Part shown: in pieces, positions 42,432-52,079 of the stretch
Position numbering within the stretch: position 1 is the first letter of the stretch
Layout of the letters: every line of letters begins with the position of its first letter
Assembly (NCBI RefSeq): GCF_002258315.1
Contig: NZ_NOYD01000012.1
Location: 124,001-188,000 of the forward strand
Reading direction: 5' to 3'
DNA from: Rhodococcus sp. 06-462-5
GTDB taxonomy: Bacteria > Actinomycetota > Actinomycetes > Mycobacteriales > Mycobacteriaceae
DNA: 64,000 nucleotides
Program-made: the position numbers and the translations under genes
Notes under the pieces: generated by a model
What the model was told of the DNA's origin: nothing
The model's input: only the letters and a program-made list of their open reading frames with translations
The model's database searches: none

Positions 42432-42926
42432 ATGACCGAGACCCAGGTGACCTGGCTTACCCAGGAATCACACGACAGGCTCAAGAGCGAACTCGACCAG
42501 CTCATTTCCAATCGCCCCGTCATCGCCGCCGAGATCAACGAGCGTCGCGAAGAGGGCGATCTGAAGGAGAACGGCGGCTACCACGCTGCGCGTGAGGAGC
42601 AGGGCCAGCAGGAAGCACGTATCCGCCAGCTGCAGGAGCTGCTCAACAACGCGAAGGTCGGCGAGGCACCCACTCAGTCCGGTGTCGCACTGCCCGGGTC
42701 CGTCGTCAAGGTCTACTACGACGGCGACGAGTCCGACACGGAGACGTTCCTGATCGCCACTCGTGAAGAGGGTGCCCGCGACAACAAGCTCGAGGTGTAC
42801 TCCCCCGCGTCACCGCTGGGCGGGTCGCTCATCGACGCCAAGGTCGGCGACACCCGCGAATACACGCTGCCCAACGGCAAGACCATGAAGGTCACGCTCG
42901 TGAGCGCGGAGCCGTACCACACGTAA
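42432..42926 (+). CDS. greA: Transcription elongation factor GreA
   Basis: Rescues backtracked RNA polymerase by stimulating transcript cleavage. 164 residues with the N-terminal coiled coil carrying the acidic tip [21 protein letters not shown] and a C-terminal FKBP-like domain ending [15 protein letters not shown]...LPNGK. The open frame continues upstream, but GreA homology starts at the ATG at 42432. A strong terminator follows. Confidence 0.96.
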   Translation: MTETQVTWLTQESHDRLKSELDQLISNRPVIAAEINERREEGDLKENGGYHAAREEQGQQEARIRQLQELLNNAKVGEAPTQSGVALPGSVVKVYYDGDESDTETFLIATREEGARDNKLEVYSPASPLGGSLIDAKVGDTREYTLPNGKTMKVTLVSAEPYHT

Positions 42927-42950
42927 GCCTTCTCTCAGAAGACGTCGAAA

Positions 42951-42983
42951 GCACCCCCGGTCGCCAAGCGACCGGGGGTGCTT
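42951..42983. terminator. greA intrinsic terminator
   Basis: Perfect 14-bp GC-rich stem AGCACCCCCGGTCG / CGACCGGGGGTGCT with loop CCAAG and a T-run after it; a short A-run precedes it, so it could also serve the convergent ABC permease gene. Confidence 0.9.
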
Positions 42984-42997
42984 TTCCGTGTGCAGGG

Positions 42998-43792
42998 TCA
43001 GGCGGTCATCGTCTTCTGGTATTTGCGTACCGACAGCGGCACGAACACCACGAGCATCAACACGACCCAGATCAGGGTGTAGAGCACGGGGTTCTGCAGT
43101 GGCCACACCTCCGGCGGCGGCGCCATCGGGTTGGTGTTGCCGAACTGCTCTCGCACCGCCAACGTCACCGACGAGATCGGATTCCACTCCGCGATCGTCT
43201 TGAGCACGCTGGGAAAATTGTCGATCGGGACGAAGGTGTTGGCGATGAACGTCAGCGGAAAGATCACGATGAACGACGCGTTGTTGAAGATCTCCGGCGA
43301 GCGCACGATCAGGCCCACCAGCGCCATCACCCACGAGATCGAGTATGCGAACAGCAGCAGCAGCACGTACCCGAGCAGAGCGTCGAAGAACGACGACGTG
43401 ATCCGCCAACCCACGATCAGGCCGGTGATCGACATGATCGTGATGGTGACGATGTTGTTTCCGACGTCGGCTGCGGTGCGCCCGATGACGACGGCCGACC
43501 GTGCCATCGGCAACGACCGGAACCGATCCATCACGCCCTTCTGCAGATCCTCGGCCAGCGAGGACCCGGTGATGGAGGCACCGAAGATCATCGTCTGCAC
43601 GAAGATGCCGCCCATCAGGAAGCTCTTGTAGTCGATGCCGGGAACCTCGATCGCGCTGCCGAAGACGTAGGCGAACAGCAGGACGAACATGATCGGGGAG
43701 AGCGTGGCGAAGAACAGCAGATCGGGAACTCGCTTGAGCTTGATCAGATTTCGCTTGGTGATGATCGCCGAATCCAGGAGAACGTTGCTCAT
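42998..43792 (-). CDS. ABC-2 type transporter permease (DrrB-like)
   Basis: 264 residues with six hydrophobic segments and the ABC-2 permease pattern, including KRVPDLLFFATLSPIMFVLLF, RFRSLPMARSAVVIGR and WNPISSVTLAVREQFG. Pairs with the ATPase gene just upstream through an ATGA overlap, forming a DrrAB-type exporter. The open frame continues upstream in another product's region; only this part is hydrophobic and family-like. Confidence 0.9.
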   Translation of the reverse strand: MSNVLLDSAIITKRNLIKLKRVPDLLFFATLSPIMFVLLFAYVFGSAIEVPGIDYKSFLMGGIFVQTMIFGASITGSSLAEDLQKGVMDRFRSLPMARSAVVIGRTAADVGNNIVTITIMSITGLIVGWRITSSFFDALLGYVLLLLFAYSISWVMALVGLIVRSPEIFNNASFIVIFPLTFIANTFVPIDNFPSVLKTIAEWNPISSVTLAVREQFGNTNPMAPPPEVWPLQNPVLYTLIWVVLMLVVFVPLSVRKYQKTMTA

Positions 43793-44757
43793 TTCTCTTC
43801 CTCCGCCGTCTCGGGCTCGCCGGTGGTCTGACCGGTCAGACTCAGGAACACATCGTCGAGATTCGGCCGCCGCAGACCGACGTCGACCACCTCGATTCCG
43901 TTCGTTTCCAGCTGGACCAGTGCGGCGGACAGGTCCTTCGATCCCCCGTTGACGGGCATCACGATCCGGCCGACCTGATCGTCGAGGGTGGGCGGCTCGA
44001 CGCCGATCGGGGCCAGGATCTGCATCGCACGATCGGCCTGGGATCGATCGGTGAGCACGAATTCGACTCGCTCGCCGCCCGTTTGAGCCTTGAGCTCGTC
44101 TGCAGTGCCGCGGGCGATGATCTTGCCCTTGTTCAGCACGATGATCGAATCGGCCAGACGATCGGCCTCTTCGAGGTACTGGGTGGTCAACAGAATGGTG
44201 GTTCCGTCGCGGACGAGATCTGCGATGAACTCCCACATGGTGATTCGACTTCGTGGATCGAGCCCGGTGGTGGGTTCGTCGAGGAACACCACTCGTGGCC
44301 GCCCGATCAGGCTGGCCGCGATGTCGAGTCGCCGACGCATACCTCCCGAGTACTGCTTGGCGGTGCGGTCACGTGCGTACTCCAGGTCGAAGCGCACGAG
44401 CAGTTCGTCGGCGCGCTTCCTGGCCTCCGCCTTGCGCAGGCCGAACAGTCGGCCGACCATCTCGAGATTCTCGTACCCGGTGAGGTACTCGTCCACGGCC
44501 GCGAACTGGCCGGTCAGTCCGATCGTGCTGCGCACCTCGTTCGCCTGCTTGGCGACGTCGAGTCCGAAGATTCTGGCCGAGCCCGATGTCGCCTGCAGCA
44601 AGGTGGCGAGAATACGGACTGCTGTGGTCTTTCCGGCACCGTTGGGTCCGAGCACACCCAGCACCGTGCCCTCGGGAACGGTGAAATCGATCCCGTCGAG
44701 CGCGACGTTCTTGCCGTACCGAAGTACGAGGTCCTCTACTTCTATAGCGTTCGCCAT
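43789..44757 (-). CDS. Daunorubicin-resistance-type ABC transporter ATPase (DrrA-like)
   Basis: 322 residues. Walker A GPNGAGKTTAVRIL, signature YSGGMRRRLDIAASL and Walker B VVFLDEPTTGLD are intact, with a DrrA-type C-terminal domain ending in LTGQTTGEPETAEEEK. Such pairs export drugs or lipids. Its position 55 bases downstream of an arabinosyltransferase gene makes a cell-envelope lipid substrate possible, but this is only inference. Confidence 0.9.
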   Translation of the reverse strand: MANAIEVEDLVLRYGKNVALDGIDFTVPEGTVLGVLGPNGAGKTTAVRILATLLQATSGSARIFGLDVAKQANEVRSTIGLTGQFAAVDEYLTGYENLEMVGRLFGLRKAEARKRADELLVRFDLEYARDRTAKQYSGGMRRRLDIAASLIGRPRVVFLDEPTTGLDPRSRITMWEFIADLVRDGTTILLTTQYLEEADRLADSIIVLNKGKIIARGTADELKAQTGGERVEFVLTDRSQADRAMQILAPIGVEPPTLDDQVGRIVMPVNGGSKDLSAALVQLETNGIEVVDVGLRRPNLDDVFLSLTGQTTGEPETAEEEK

Positions 44758-44812
44758 TGCCCTGTCCCCGTTTCTCTACTGGTCGGTAAAAGGACTTCCG
44801 AACGCGTAGAGA

Positions 44813-47800
44813 TTAACCGGTCTTGATCGGACCGGGCGTCCACAGACCCGAACGCTGGACCTCTTCGGCTGTGATCTGCGCCGCCCGCGCCGAGTCGTCG
44901 TACGGGGTGTACTGCTCGATCGATCCCCAGTCACGGTCCCAGTCGCCGGCCAGATACGACGGAATGGTGCGGGCCGAGGCAACGATGTCGATCCATCCGA
45001 GTGGCCCGCCGCCGTAGTGGTCCTGCCACGCGTTGGTGATGACGGCACCGCTGCGGTCCGGCAGCACCCGATACTGCGGAACCTTGGCGACGCCGAGGCG
45101 GTGATCGAACGGACGCTGGCAGGGGAAGTTGAAGCCGACCTCCCAGTCCAGCAGCACCGGAGCGTCACGGCCGACGACCTCGTTCAACGTCTGGGTCCGC
45201 GGAACTCGCGGCGGGGTGACCGCCAACCATTGGTCGGGGTCGCGATCGGCGTCGGTGAGCACCAGCCGAATGGTGTTGGCATCGGCCGGAATCTGGTCCA
45301 TGGGCACGCGCAGATTGCGCCACGACGGCGTCGGGCCGATGTCGATGGGCGTCACTCGCCCCTCTGCTCGGCCGTCCACGCCGTACTCGAGTTCGAGGCT
45401 CTGCCCGTAGGTGACGATGCCGTCGGAGTCGACCGAGCGGATGCGTCCGGCAGCGGCGATGGAGATCAGGTCGCCGGGATCGGCGGGCAGTGCGTACCAC
45501 CCGGTCGTCAGTGTGGCCGGGGCATCGGATCCGAACGACCCGAGCACCGGGACTTCTCGCGGGTCCAGGCCGAACGGCAATGCGCTGCCACCGGTTCCGG
45601 CTCCGGTGGTCGACGTCGGCTGCTGTTGTTCCTCGGTATCGACGGTGTTCGAGGTGCCCGACGCCGAGGATTCCTTGTCTGCGGTGAGGTCGCCCGCCAC
45701 ACCGTCGGGGGTGAACCCGTCGTTCTCTGCGCCCAGTGCGGCGAACGCGTCCCCGCTGACCGGTTGCAGCACATCGGCATTGGGGTTCGTCTCGAGCAAC
45801 ACGTCGTTCGCGAGACCGCACGTGTCACCGGTCAGCGCCGAGAGGTTCGATTTCGCGATCGAGTACGACGGCCATTGCGCCACAGCGCCCTTGGCCATCG
45901 ACGCGACGGCCACCAGCACCATCAGGGCGGCCCCGACAGCGATCGGCGGCACCGACCACCATCGCGCCATCGGTTTGTCGGTGCGCACATAGGGCTCGCG
46001 GAGGTGGAACCAGACGGCGGCGAGCAACAGCAGCAGGGTCAGACCGAGGAACATGGTCGAGATGCCGAGGCCGGCTACCAGGATCGGCTTGTCCCAGAAC
46101 GGAACTCCCCATGCGGAGACGTACCAGTAGCCGTTGGTTCCGGTGAATGCGACGGCCAGTAGAAACGAAACCGATGCGGCGAAGAGGAGTCGGTTGCGCC
46201 GCGATCGCAGTACCGCCGCACCGGTCGCCAGGGCTGCCAGTACCGCAACCGACGCGGCGAGTCCGGCGAAGACACCGAAGTGGTGGGTCCACTTGGTGGG
46301 GGTGATCATCATCAGGGCCATCGCCCCGACGGTGATGCCGACGATCCGACGCGCGGGACCGGTTGCGGTGCCGGGAATCTTGCCGCCCTTGCGCAGCATC
46401 GCCACGACCACCGTGATCAGCGAGACGATCATCACGAACACTCCGAAGCGGCGCGCGAGCGATCCGTCGATGTCCATGTTCATCAGCCACTGGTAGCGCA
46501 GGTACTCGTCGAACCAGGCCTGGCTCGGCCCGACCGCGTTGTGCACCCGCTGCATCTCGAGCATGCCGGCCACGGTTTGGTTGCCGAACGCGAACACAAG
46601 AACCACCGTGCCCGACGCGATCAGCGGGGCGAGCAGCGTCACCGCGCCCAGCACAGGGCTGCGGAACTGCCGCGCGCGGGCCACGACGATCTGCAACACC
46701 GGTCGTGCCCCGGCGATCAGCGGCGCGAAGCAGATGAATCCGGAGGGACCGCACGTGACCGTCAGCGCGGCGATCAGAATCGCCGCGGCTGCGGGCAGCA
46801 ACCTGCGGGTCGCAATCGAGCGCTCCACCGAGCACCACGTCAGCAACACTCCGAGCGCTACGAACGGCTCCGGGCGCAGGCCGTTGTTGTACGGCAGCCA
46901 GAACGCGAGCATCACCAGGCCACCGGTCCACAGCGCGGTCTTCGACGCGCGAGCGGCCGCACCGAATCGGGGAATTACCTCGCGACTGAGAACGAGCCAC
47001 GCGACGACAGCGCAGATCAGCGTCGGCAGACGCATCCAGACACTGGCCGTCGAGACGTGCGACATGAGGGTGAACATGTCGTAGAGCGGTGTTCCGAACG
47101 GTGTCTCGGGCACACCGAAATAGCGGAAATAGTTGGCCATGTACCCGGCGTGATCGGCCGTGCGCGCCATGCCCAACTGATAGCCGTCGTCGGAGGTGTT
47201 CGCGCCGATCATGTGCCACACCAGCAGCGTCCCGATCACCACCGCATCGGCACCGCCGAACGTCCACCAGCGTCGCGGGAGGAACCGTCGGGCCCGTCGG
47301 CCGTCGGACAGGTCCATGCGATGCAGTGCCACCAGCGAGATGCCCGTGGCGAGTACACCGACGATCATCGCGAACCACTTCAGCGCGCTCGGGGTCGACG
47401 AGAATCGACTGTCCAGCTCGGCCTGCAGCAACAGACCGGGAATGTTGCCCTGAAGATCGCTGAACACGCCCACCAGCTGAGGCCGCTCGTCACCCTCGCG
47501 AGTGACGGTGTCTTCGCCCGTGAGTCCGACGGTGGTCGCCGTGCCGTTGGAGGTGATCGTCAGCGCACAGTCGCCCGCAGTCGAAGGGCCGAGTTCCGAG
47601 ACCGGCTTCTCGAGGAGGACGGAATCACGCAGCGTCACTTTCAGTCGTGACGCCTCACCGCCGGTTACTTCCGCGACAAGACCGTAGCGATAGGCGTCGG
47701 GCGAACCCTTGGGCGAAGTGGACAACAACAACCCGCCGTCGGGCACACGATTCGCGGCCGCACACGGAATGGTCGCGTCGACGCTGATCGGGGTGTAGCC

Positions 47801-47944
47801 GACGAGCGGAGCTTCGACACTGCCGATCGTGTTCGACTGCGGCCAAGTCAGCGAAGACTGCTGCTGCTCGATCGGCAGCAGCGGTATCGCGATCGTCAGT
47901 AGAATTCCCAGGACAGCGGAGACGATCGCGACAAGCCGAGCCAT
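44813..47944 (-). CDS. Arabinosyltransferase of the EmbA/EmbB/EmbC family
   Basis: About 1043-residue GT-C membrane enzyme. N-terminal jelly-roll-like extracytoplasmic region (about 30-190), then about a dozen membrane spans including TSDDGYQLGMART, the loop with the catalytic aspartates of Emb proteins, and a large C-terminal extracytoplasmic domain (about 690-1043) with carbohydrate-binding character. Emb enzymes add arabinose to arabinogalactan or lipoarabinomannan using decaprenyl-phosphoarabinose. Start chosen at MARLVAIVSAV. It stands alone, without aftA or other emb genes in the window, so which Emb it is cannot be said. Confidence 0.9.
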   Translation of the reverse strand: MARLVAIVSAVLGILLTIAIPLLPIEQQQSSLTWPQSNTIGSVEAPLVGYTPISVDATIPCAAANRVPDGGLLLSTSPKGSPDAYRYGLVAEVTGGEASRLKVTLRDSVLLEKPVSELGPSTAGDCALTITSNGTATTVGLTGEDTVTREGDERPQLVGVFSDLQGNIPGLLLQAELDSRFSSTPSALKWFAMIVGVLATGISLVALHRMDLSDGRRARRFLPRRWWTFGGADAVVIGTLLVWHMIGANTSDDGYQLGMARTADHAGYMANYFRYFGVPETPFGTPLYDMFTLMSHVSTASVWMRLPTLICAVVAWLVLSREVIPRFGAAARASKTALWTGGLVMLAFWLPYNNGLRPEPFVALGVLLTWCSVERSIATRRLLPAAAAILIAALTVTCGPSGFICFAPLIAGARPVLQIVVARARQFRSPVLGAVTLLAPLIASGTVVLVFAFGNQTVAGMLEMQRVHNAVGPSQAWFDEYLRYQWLMNMDIDGSLARRFGVFVMIVSLITVVVAMLRKGGKIPGTATGPARRIVGITVGAMALMMITPTKWTHHFGVFAGLAASVAVLAALATGAAVLRSRRNRLLFAASVSFLLAVAFTGTNGYWYVSAWGVPFWDKPILVAGLGISTMFLGLTLLLLLAAVWFHLREPYVRTDKPMARWWSVPPIAVGAALMVLVAVASMAKGAVAQWPSYSIAKSNLSALTGDTCGLANDVLLETNPNADVLQPVSGDAFAALGAENDGFTPDGVAGDLTADKESSASGTSNTVDTEEQQQPTSTTGAGTGGSALPFGLDPREVPVLGSFGSDAPATLTTGWYALPADPGDLISIAAAGRIRSVDSDGIVTYGQSLELEYGVDGRAEGRVTPIDIGPTPSWRNLRVPMDQIPADANTIRLVLTDADRDPDQWLAVTPPRVPRTQTLNEVVGRDAPVLLDWEVGFNFPCQRPFDHRLGVAKVPQYRVLPDRSGAVITNAWQDHYGGGPLGWIDIVASARTIPSYLAGDWDRDWGSIEQYTPYDDSARAAQITAEEVQRSGLWTPGPIKTG

Positions 47945-48063
47945 GCAAATATCTCCCACCGATGTCCTGGTCCAAGTCGCTGATCAAGGTACCAGTCGGT
48001 CCCGAAGCGGCCCGTCGAGACGAATCCGGCTTGGACGACGCTCGCTGTGGCACACTCAGGCCG

Positions 48064-49200
48064 GTGATCAGCCCGATGTCGGTGCATGTCGAAGGCACCG
48101 GTGCCGGCCCCATCACCGCGCGAATAACGACCCCATCCGGTGCCGAGGCACGGGTGACGACGGAATCGAACTATCCGCTGGACCATTCCCACACCCCGTG
48201 GCTTCCGCCGCTCCTGACGGCCGGGATGCGCAAGGGTTGGGACATCACGTTCGACGGCCCCGTGGATTCGACTGCACTTCGGGGTGCATCCGAGGTTCAG
48301 AAGGTCTTTCTCGACTGGTATCCCAAGCGTTTTCGAGAAGTATCGATCTCGGCCGAACCCGGCCGTGTCGCTACCGGCGCGACGGGAGTGGGTTGTTTCT
48401 TCAGCGGGGGCGTCGACAGCTTCTACTCCGCGATCACGCAGTCGGACCGCATCACTCACCTGATCTTCGTCCACGGTTTCGATATCGGTATCGACGACGA
48501 AAGCCTGGCGATCAGAGCTTTGGCCGGAGCCCGAGAGTCGGCGGCGGAGTTGGGCAAGCCGTTGATCGAGGTGAAGACCACGATCAGGTCGGCCTTCGGC
48601 AACCGACTGCCCCTCGACTGGGGATACGACTTTCACGGCGCCGCGTTGGCGCACGTCGGTCTGGCGCTGTCGCAACACCTGAGCACCGTCATCATTCCCT
48701 CCTCGAACTGTCGCGAGGAACTCGCCCCGTGGGGCTCTCATCCCGACCTCGACCCGTTGTGGTCGAGTGGCACAGTCGTGTTCGAGCACCATGAGCTCGA
48801 TCTGCAGCGTCTGGGCAAAATTCGTCGTATCGGCGGGAACCGGACCGCGATGAACCATTTGCGGGTCTGTTGGGAGAACCCCGACGGGGCCTTCAATTGC
48901 GGCAGGTGCGCCAAGTGCGTTCGCACCCAGATCGGGCTGTCGGTCGCAGGTGCACAGTGCACGACTTTCCCCGGAGGCATCGATGTGCGCGCTGTTCGTC
49001 GAATGAATCTGAGGAGCCGCGATCGCGGCTATCTGAAAACCGCACTCGCCGCGATGCAGGCGTCGGGTATTTCCCACGCCGAACTGAGGCAGGCTGTGAA
49101 CACAGCGATTCGACGAAGCTACTGGACACCGGCACTGTTCTACATGCGCAGTGCAGGTGCTCGTGTCGGCCAGGTGATCCGTCGAAGTCTGCGGCGTTGA
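48064..49200 (+). CDS. QueC-like PP-loop ATPase of unknown function
   Basis: About 378 residues. The PP-loop SGGVDSFYS (from about residue 114) binds ATP in adenylating enzymes, and a C-x9-C-x2-C-x2-C cluster (CWENPDGAFNCGRCAKC) resembles the zinc site of QueC. The open frame starts at 47962, only 17 bases from the divergent emb-like start; a GTG at 48064 or ATG at 48076 leaves room for a promoter. There are no queuosine or preQ0 genes nearby, so classical QueC function is unlikely. It may activate a carboxylate in an envelope polymer or modification pathway. Confidence 0.72.
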   Translation: MISPMSVHVEGTGAGPITARITTPSGAEARVTTESNYPLDHSHTPWLPPLLTAGMRKGWDITFDGPVDSTALRGASEVQKVFLDWYPKRFREVSISAEPGRVATGATGVGCFFSGGVDSFYSAITQSDRITHLIFVHGFDIGIDDESLAIRALAGARESAAELGKPLIEVKTTIRSAFGNRLPLDWGYDFHGAALAHVGLALSQHLSTVIIPSSNCREELAPWGSHPDLDPLWSSGTVVFEHHELDLQRLGKIRRIGGNRTAMNHLRVCWENPDGAFNCGRCAKCVRTQIGLSVAGAQCTTFPGGIDVRAVRRMNLRSRDRGYLKTALAAMQASGISHAELRQAVNTAIRRSYWTPALFYMRSAGARVGQVIRRSLRR

Positions 49201-49222
49201 ATCGGTTGTGTCGACCAGCAGG

Positions 49223-50452
49223 TCAGCTTTCGACGTGCACCGCGTAGCCGGCCGCACCCAAGGCATCGAGCACCGAACCTCGATGGTCGGGTCCGCGGGT
49301 CTCGACGGTCAGCATCACATCGACCTCCTCGAGGCCCAGACGTCCACCGGTACGGGAGTGGACGACGTCGACGACACTGGCACCGGCGTCGCGCACCACC
49401 CCGAGTACACCGGTGAGTCCGCCCGGCTTGTCCGAAATGGTCACGCGCACCGCGAGATAACGTCCACCCGCTCGAAGACCGTGAGTGATCACGTGGGTGA
49501 GCAGCAGCGGGTCGATGTTCCCACCGGAGAGAATGGCACACACCGAGCCGGTCAATCCGAGTTCGTCCGCCGAGTGCGTCATCAGCGCTGCCACCGCCGC
49601 CGCCCCCGCCGGCTCGACGATGAGTTTCGCGCGCTCGATGCACAGCACCAACGCACGCGAGAGCGCATCCTCGCTGACGGTCACCACGTCGTCGACCCAG
49701 CCCTGCACGTGATCGAACGGCACCGATCCGGGCAGGCCGATCGCGATACCGTCGGCCATCGTCGACATCGATGCCAACGCGACCGGATGCCCCGCCTTCA
49801 GCGACGCCGGCCATGCGGCAGCGCCCTCGGCCTGCACGCCGACGATCCTGATATCGGGCTTGGTCAACTTGACCGCCGCGGCGACCCCGGCCAACAGTCC
49901 TCCGCCGCCGGTGGGAATCACGATGGTGCCGACGTCCGGCATCTGTTGCAGCAGTTCGGTTCCCAGCGTCGCCTGCCCCGCGACGATGTCGAGGTGGTCG
50001 AACGGGTGAATGAGGGTGGCACCGGTGCGTTCGGCGAATTCCCTCGCCGACGTCAGCGCCTCGTCCACCGTGTTGCCCACCAGATGAACCGTCGCGCCGT
50101 AGGCCTTGGTGGCCACGAGCTTGGGTAGCGACACTCCCACCGGCATGAACACGGTCGAGTCGATCCCCACCTGCGACGCCGCCCAGGCGACACCCTGAGC
50201 GTGATTGCCCGCGCTGGCCGCGACGACCCCGCGTGCACGCTGGTCGGCGTCGAGCCGGGCGATGCGGTTGTACGCCCCGCGCGGCTTGAACGATCCGGTG
50301 CGCTGCAGGTTCTCGCACTTCAGGCGCACCTCGTGGCCGGTGAGGTCCGACAGAATTCGCGAGGCCACCACCGGGGTCCGGCGCATGACCGGCTCCAGCA
50401 GCTCCTCGGCCGAGGCGATATCCGACGCGGTCACCCGCACAATTTCCGACAC
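49223..50452 (-). CDS. ilvA: Threonine ammonia-lyase (threonine dehydratase)
   Basis: PLP enzyme converting threonine to 2-oxobutyrate, entry to isoleucine. 409 residues; the PLP lysine is in GSFKPRGAYNRIA, the glycine loop is IPTGGGGLLAGVA and there is a single C-terminal ACT-like domain (about 325-409). The short single-ACT form can be the biosynthetic or catabolic type. Convergent with the PP-loop gene and divergent from the Asp23 gene. Confidence 0.93.
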   Translation of the reverse strand: MSEIVRVTASDIASAEELLEPVMRRTPVVASRILSDLTGHEVRLKCENLQRTGSFKPRGAYNRIARLDADQRARGVVAASAGNHAQGVAWAASQVGIDSTVFMPVGVSLPKLVATKAYGATVHLVGNTVDEALTSAREFAERTGATLIHPFDHLDIVAGQATLGTELLQQMPDVGTIVIPTGGGGLLAGVAAAVKLTKPDIRIVGVQAEGAAAWPASLKAGHPVALASMSTMADGIAIGLPGSVPFDHVQGWVDDVVTVSEDALSRALVLCIERAKLIVEPAGAAAVAALMTHSADELGLTGSVCAILSGGNIDPLLLTHVITHGLRAGGRYLAVRVTISDKPGGLTGVLGVVRDAGASVVDVVHSRTGGRLGLEEVDVMLTVETRGPDHRGSVLDALGAAGYAVHVES

Positions 50453-50571
50453 GGTGGCAGTATGCCAGGAACAATTACTCTCGTGACGTCATCCGCCACC
50501 GGTCGTCACTACAGTTGTGGAGCGCGTGCCGCACCACAGCGAGCCGCGACCGGCGCAAAGGATTCTCGGTG

Positions 50572-51504
50572 ATGACGCAGGCTGGATCCGACGAGGTCGA
50601 CGACGGCCGCGAGATGCGTGGCAGCGTCGAGATCAAGGATCGGGCCATTTCCCGGACCGCCATCGCGGCGGCACTGAAGGATCCTCGGGTCACGCGCACC
50701 ACCGGCGGCTTCTCGCGACTGACCGGTCGAGAACTCCCCCGAGCCGACGTCACCCTCGGCGAGGACACGATCGCCGTCAACCTCTACATCGGGGTGACCT
50801 GGCCGTCGCAGATCACCGAGGTGACCGAGTCCGTGCACGCCACCGTCGAGGCCGCGTTGGCGACGATGACGGGGCTGCACGTGCATCGAGTGAACGTCCT
50901 GGTATCAGACACCACGTTGGACACCGGTTTCTCGTCCACTTCGAATACCGAAGAATCGCAAGTCATTGCACCTCGGCCACCCACGGCCGGGCCTGCCGCG
51001 ATGCCGCTGGCACTGCTGTTCGGGTTCGCACTCATCGGTGTGGCCTTCGTCGCAGGCAGGGAATTCCTGATCGCACGCAGCCACCTCGGTGGTAGCCCGT
51101 GGATCGCCGGTGCCATCTCATGGGTCGCCCGATTGCACTGGCAGAGTTGGATGATCGCCGCGGCGATCGGAGCTGCCGTCGTCGGGCTGCTTCTGGTGTT
51201 CATCGGGGTCAAGCCTCGAACGAGAACGCATTCCGGCCTGGGCGCGTCGACGGTCTGGGCCACCGCCACGGACATCGCCCGATTGTGCAGTGCTGCAGCG
51301 CAGTCCACCCGCGGAGTGGTGGACGCACACACCGTTGTCACGCGTAAGAAGATCGAGGTGCGAGTCGAGCGGGATGCTGCTTACGGCGCCGACCGTGTCG
51401 ACGTCGACGTGCGCGAGACGCTCGCTCCGACACTGTCGGTTGCTGCGGGCGGGCGACGCCTGACGGTGAAGCAGTCGGTGGCAGTTCCTGCCAGGGTGTC
51501 GTGA
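50572..51504 (+). CDS. Asp23/Gls24-like protein fused to a DUF6286-type membrane region
   Basis: 310 residues. Residues about 12-118 resemble the Asp23/Gls24 envelope-stress domain (RGSVEIKDRAISRTAIAAAL and VTWPSQITEVTESVHATVEAAL). Two membrane spans follow (about 145-165 and 195-215), and a C-terminal about 90-residue domain resembles DUF6286. The ATG at 50572 is used; a GTG three bases earlier is possible. It runs into an AmaP-like gene by overlap. Probably an envelope-associated scaffold; function unproven. Confidence 0.78.
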   Translation: MTQAGSDEVDDGREMRGSVEIKDRAISRTAIAAALKDPRVTRTTGGFSRLTGRELPRADVTLGEDTIAVNLYIGVTWPSQITEVTESVHATVEAALATMTGLHVHRVNVLVSDTTLDTGFSSTSNTEESQVIAPRPPTAGPAAMPLALLFGFALIGVAFVAGREFLIARSHLGGSPWIAGAISWVARLHWQSWMIAAAIGAAVVGLLLVFIGVKPRTRTHSGLGASTVWATATDIARLCSAAAQSTRGVVDAHTVVTRKKIEVRVERDAAYGADRVDVDVRETLAPTLSVAAGGRRLTVKQSVAVPARVS

Positions 51505-52055
51505 TGAAACGACTTGTCGCCGCAGTGGATCGACTCCTTGCCGTCGCGGTCGGAGTGGGCTTGATCGCCGGTGGCGGATTCACGCTTGTCTGGCACTACG
51601 ACATCGAATGGGCGCGAGAAACGCTGTCTCGCTTCGACCGCGCACGGATTTCGGAACTACCGGAACAGGGCTGGTGGGTGCCGACGCTGGCTGTGGTTGC
51701 CTGCATCGCAGTGGTCGTGGCGCTGCTTCTGCTGATCGGCAACTTCTCTCCGCGCACGACCGGAACGGCAAGCGTCATCGAGGAGCCTCATTTCTCGGCG
51801 CACGTGGATCTGAGCGCCATCGCCTCGGGCGTCGCCGCGGAGTTGGCCGAGTTCCCCGGTGTTCGACGCGCCCGCGGTACGGCGATCGATGATCGAGGAA
51901 TGCCCACCGTCGCTGTGTCTGTTTACGCTGCAGCAGATTTCGATGTCGTCGACTTCACCGCCCGGGCCGAATCACGTGCCGCCTTCGTGGCCGAATCACT
52001 CGCCGGCACACACGTCGCCACCCGCATTCAACTGCACGTCGACAAGCGGCGGTAG
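51501..52055 (+). CDS. AmaP-like membrane protein
   Basis: 184 residues with two N-terminal spans (about 8-30 and 60-82) separated by a short loop, then a C-terminal cytoplasmic domain. The layout and the gene order after an Asp23-type gene resemble AmaP, the Asp23 membrane anchor of Gram-positives. The start is a GTG overlapping the upstream stop; ATG at 51504 is also possible. Sequence-level identity to AmaP is weak, so the name rests on context. Confidence 0.7.
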   Translation: MMKRLVAAVDRLLAVAVGVGLIAGGGFTLVWHYDIEWARETLSRFDRARISELPEQGWWVPTLAVVACIAVVVALLLLIGNFSPRTTGTASVIEEPHFSAHVDLSAIASGVAAELAEFPGVRRARGTAIDDRGMPTVAVSVYAAADFDVVDFTARAESRAAFVAESLAGTHVATRIQLHVDKRR

Positions 52056-52079
52056 CAGCCCCGGCGGTACGGTGAAGCC

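Noticed and set aside
50453..50571. Attenuator or leader peptide for ilvA
   Set aside because: No run of Ile/Thr codons and no terminator hairpin seen in the gap.
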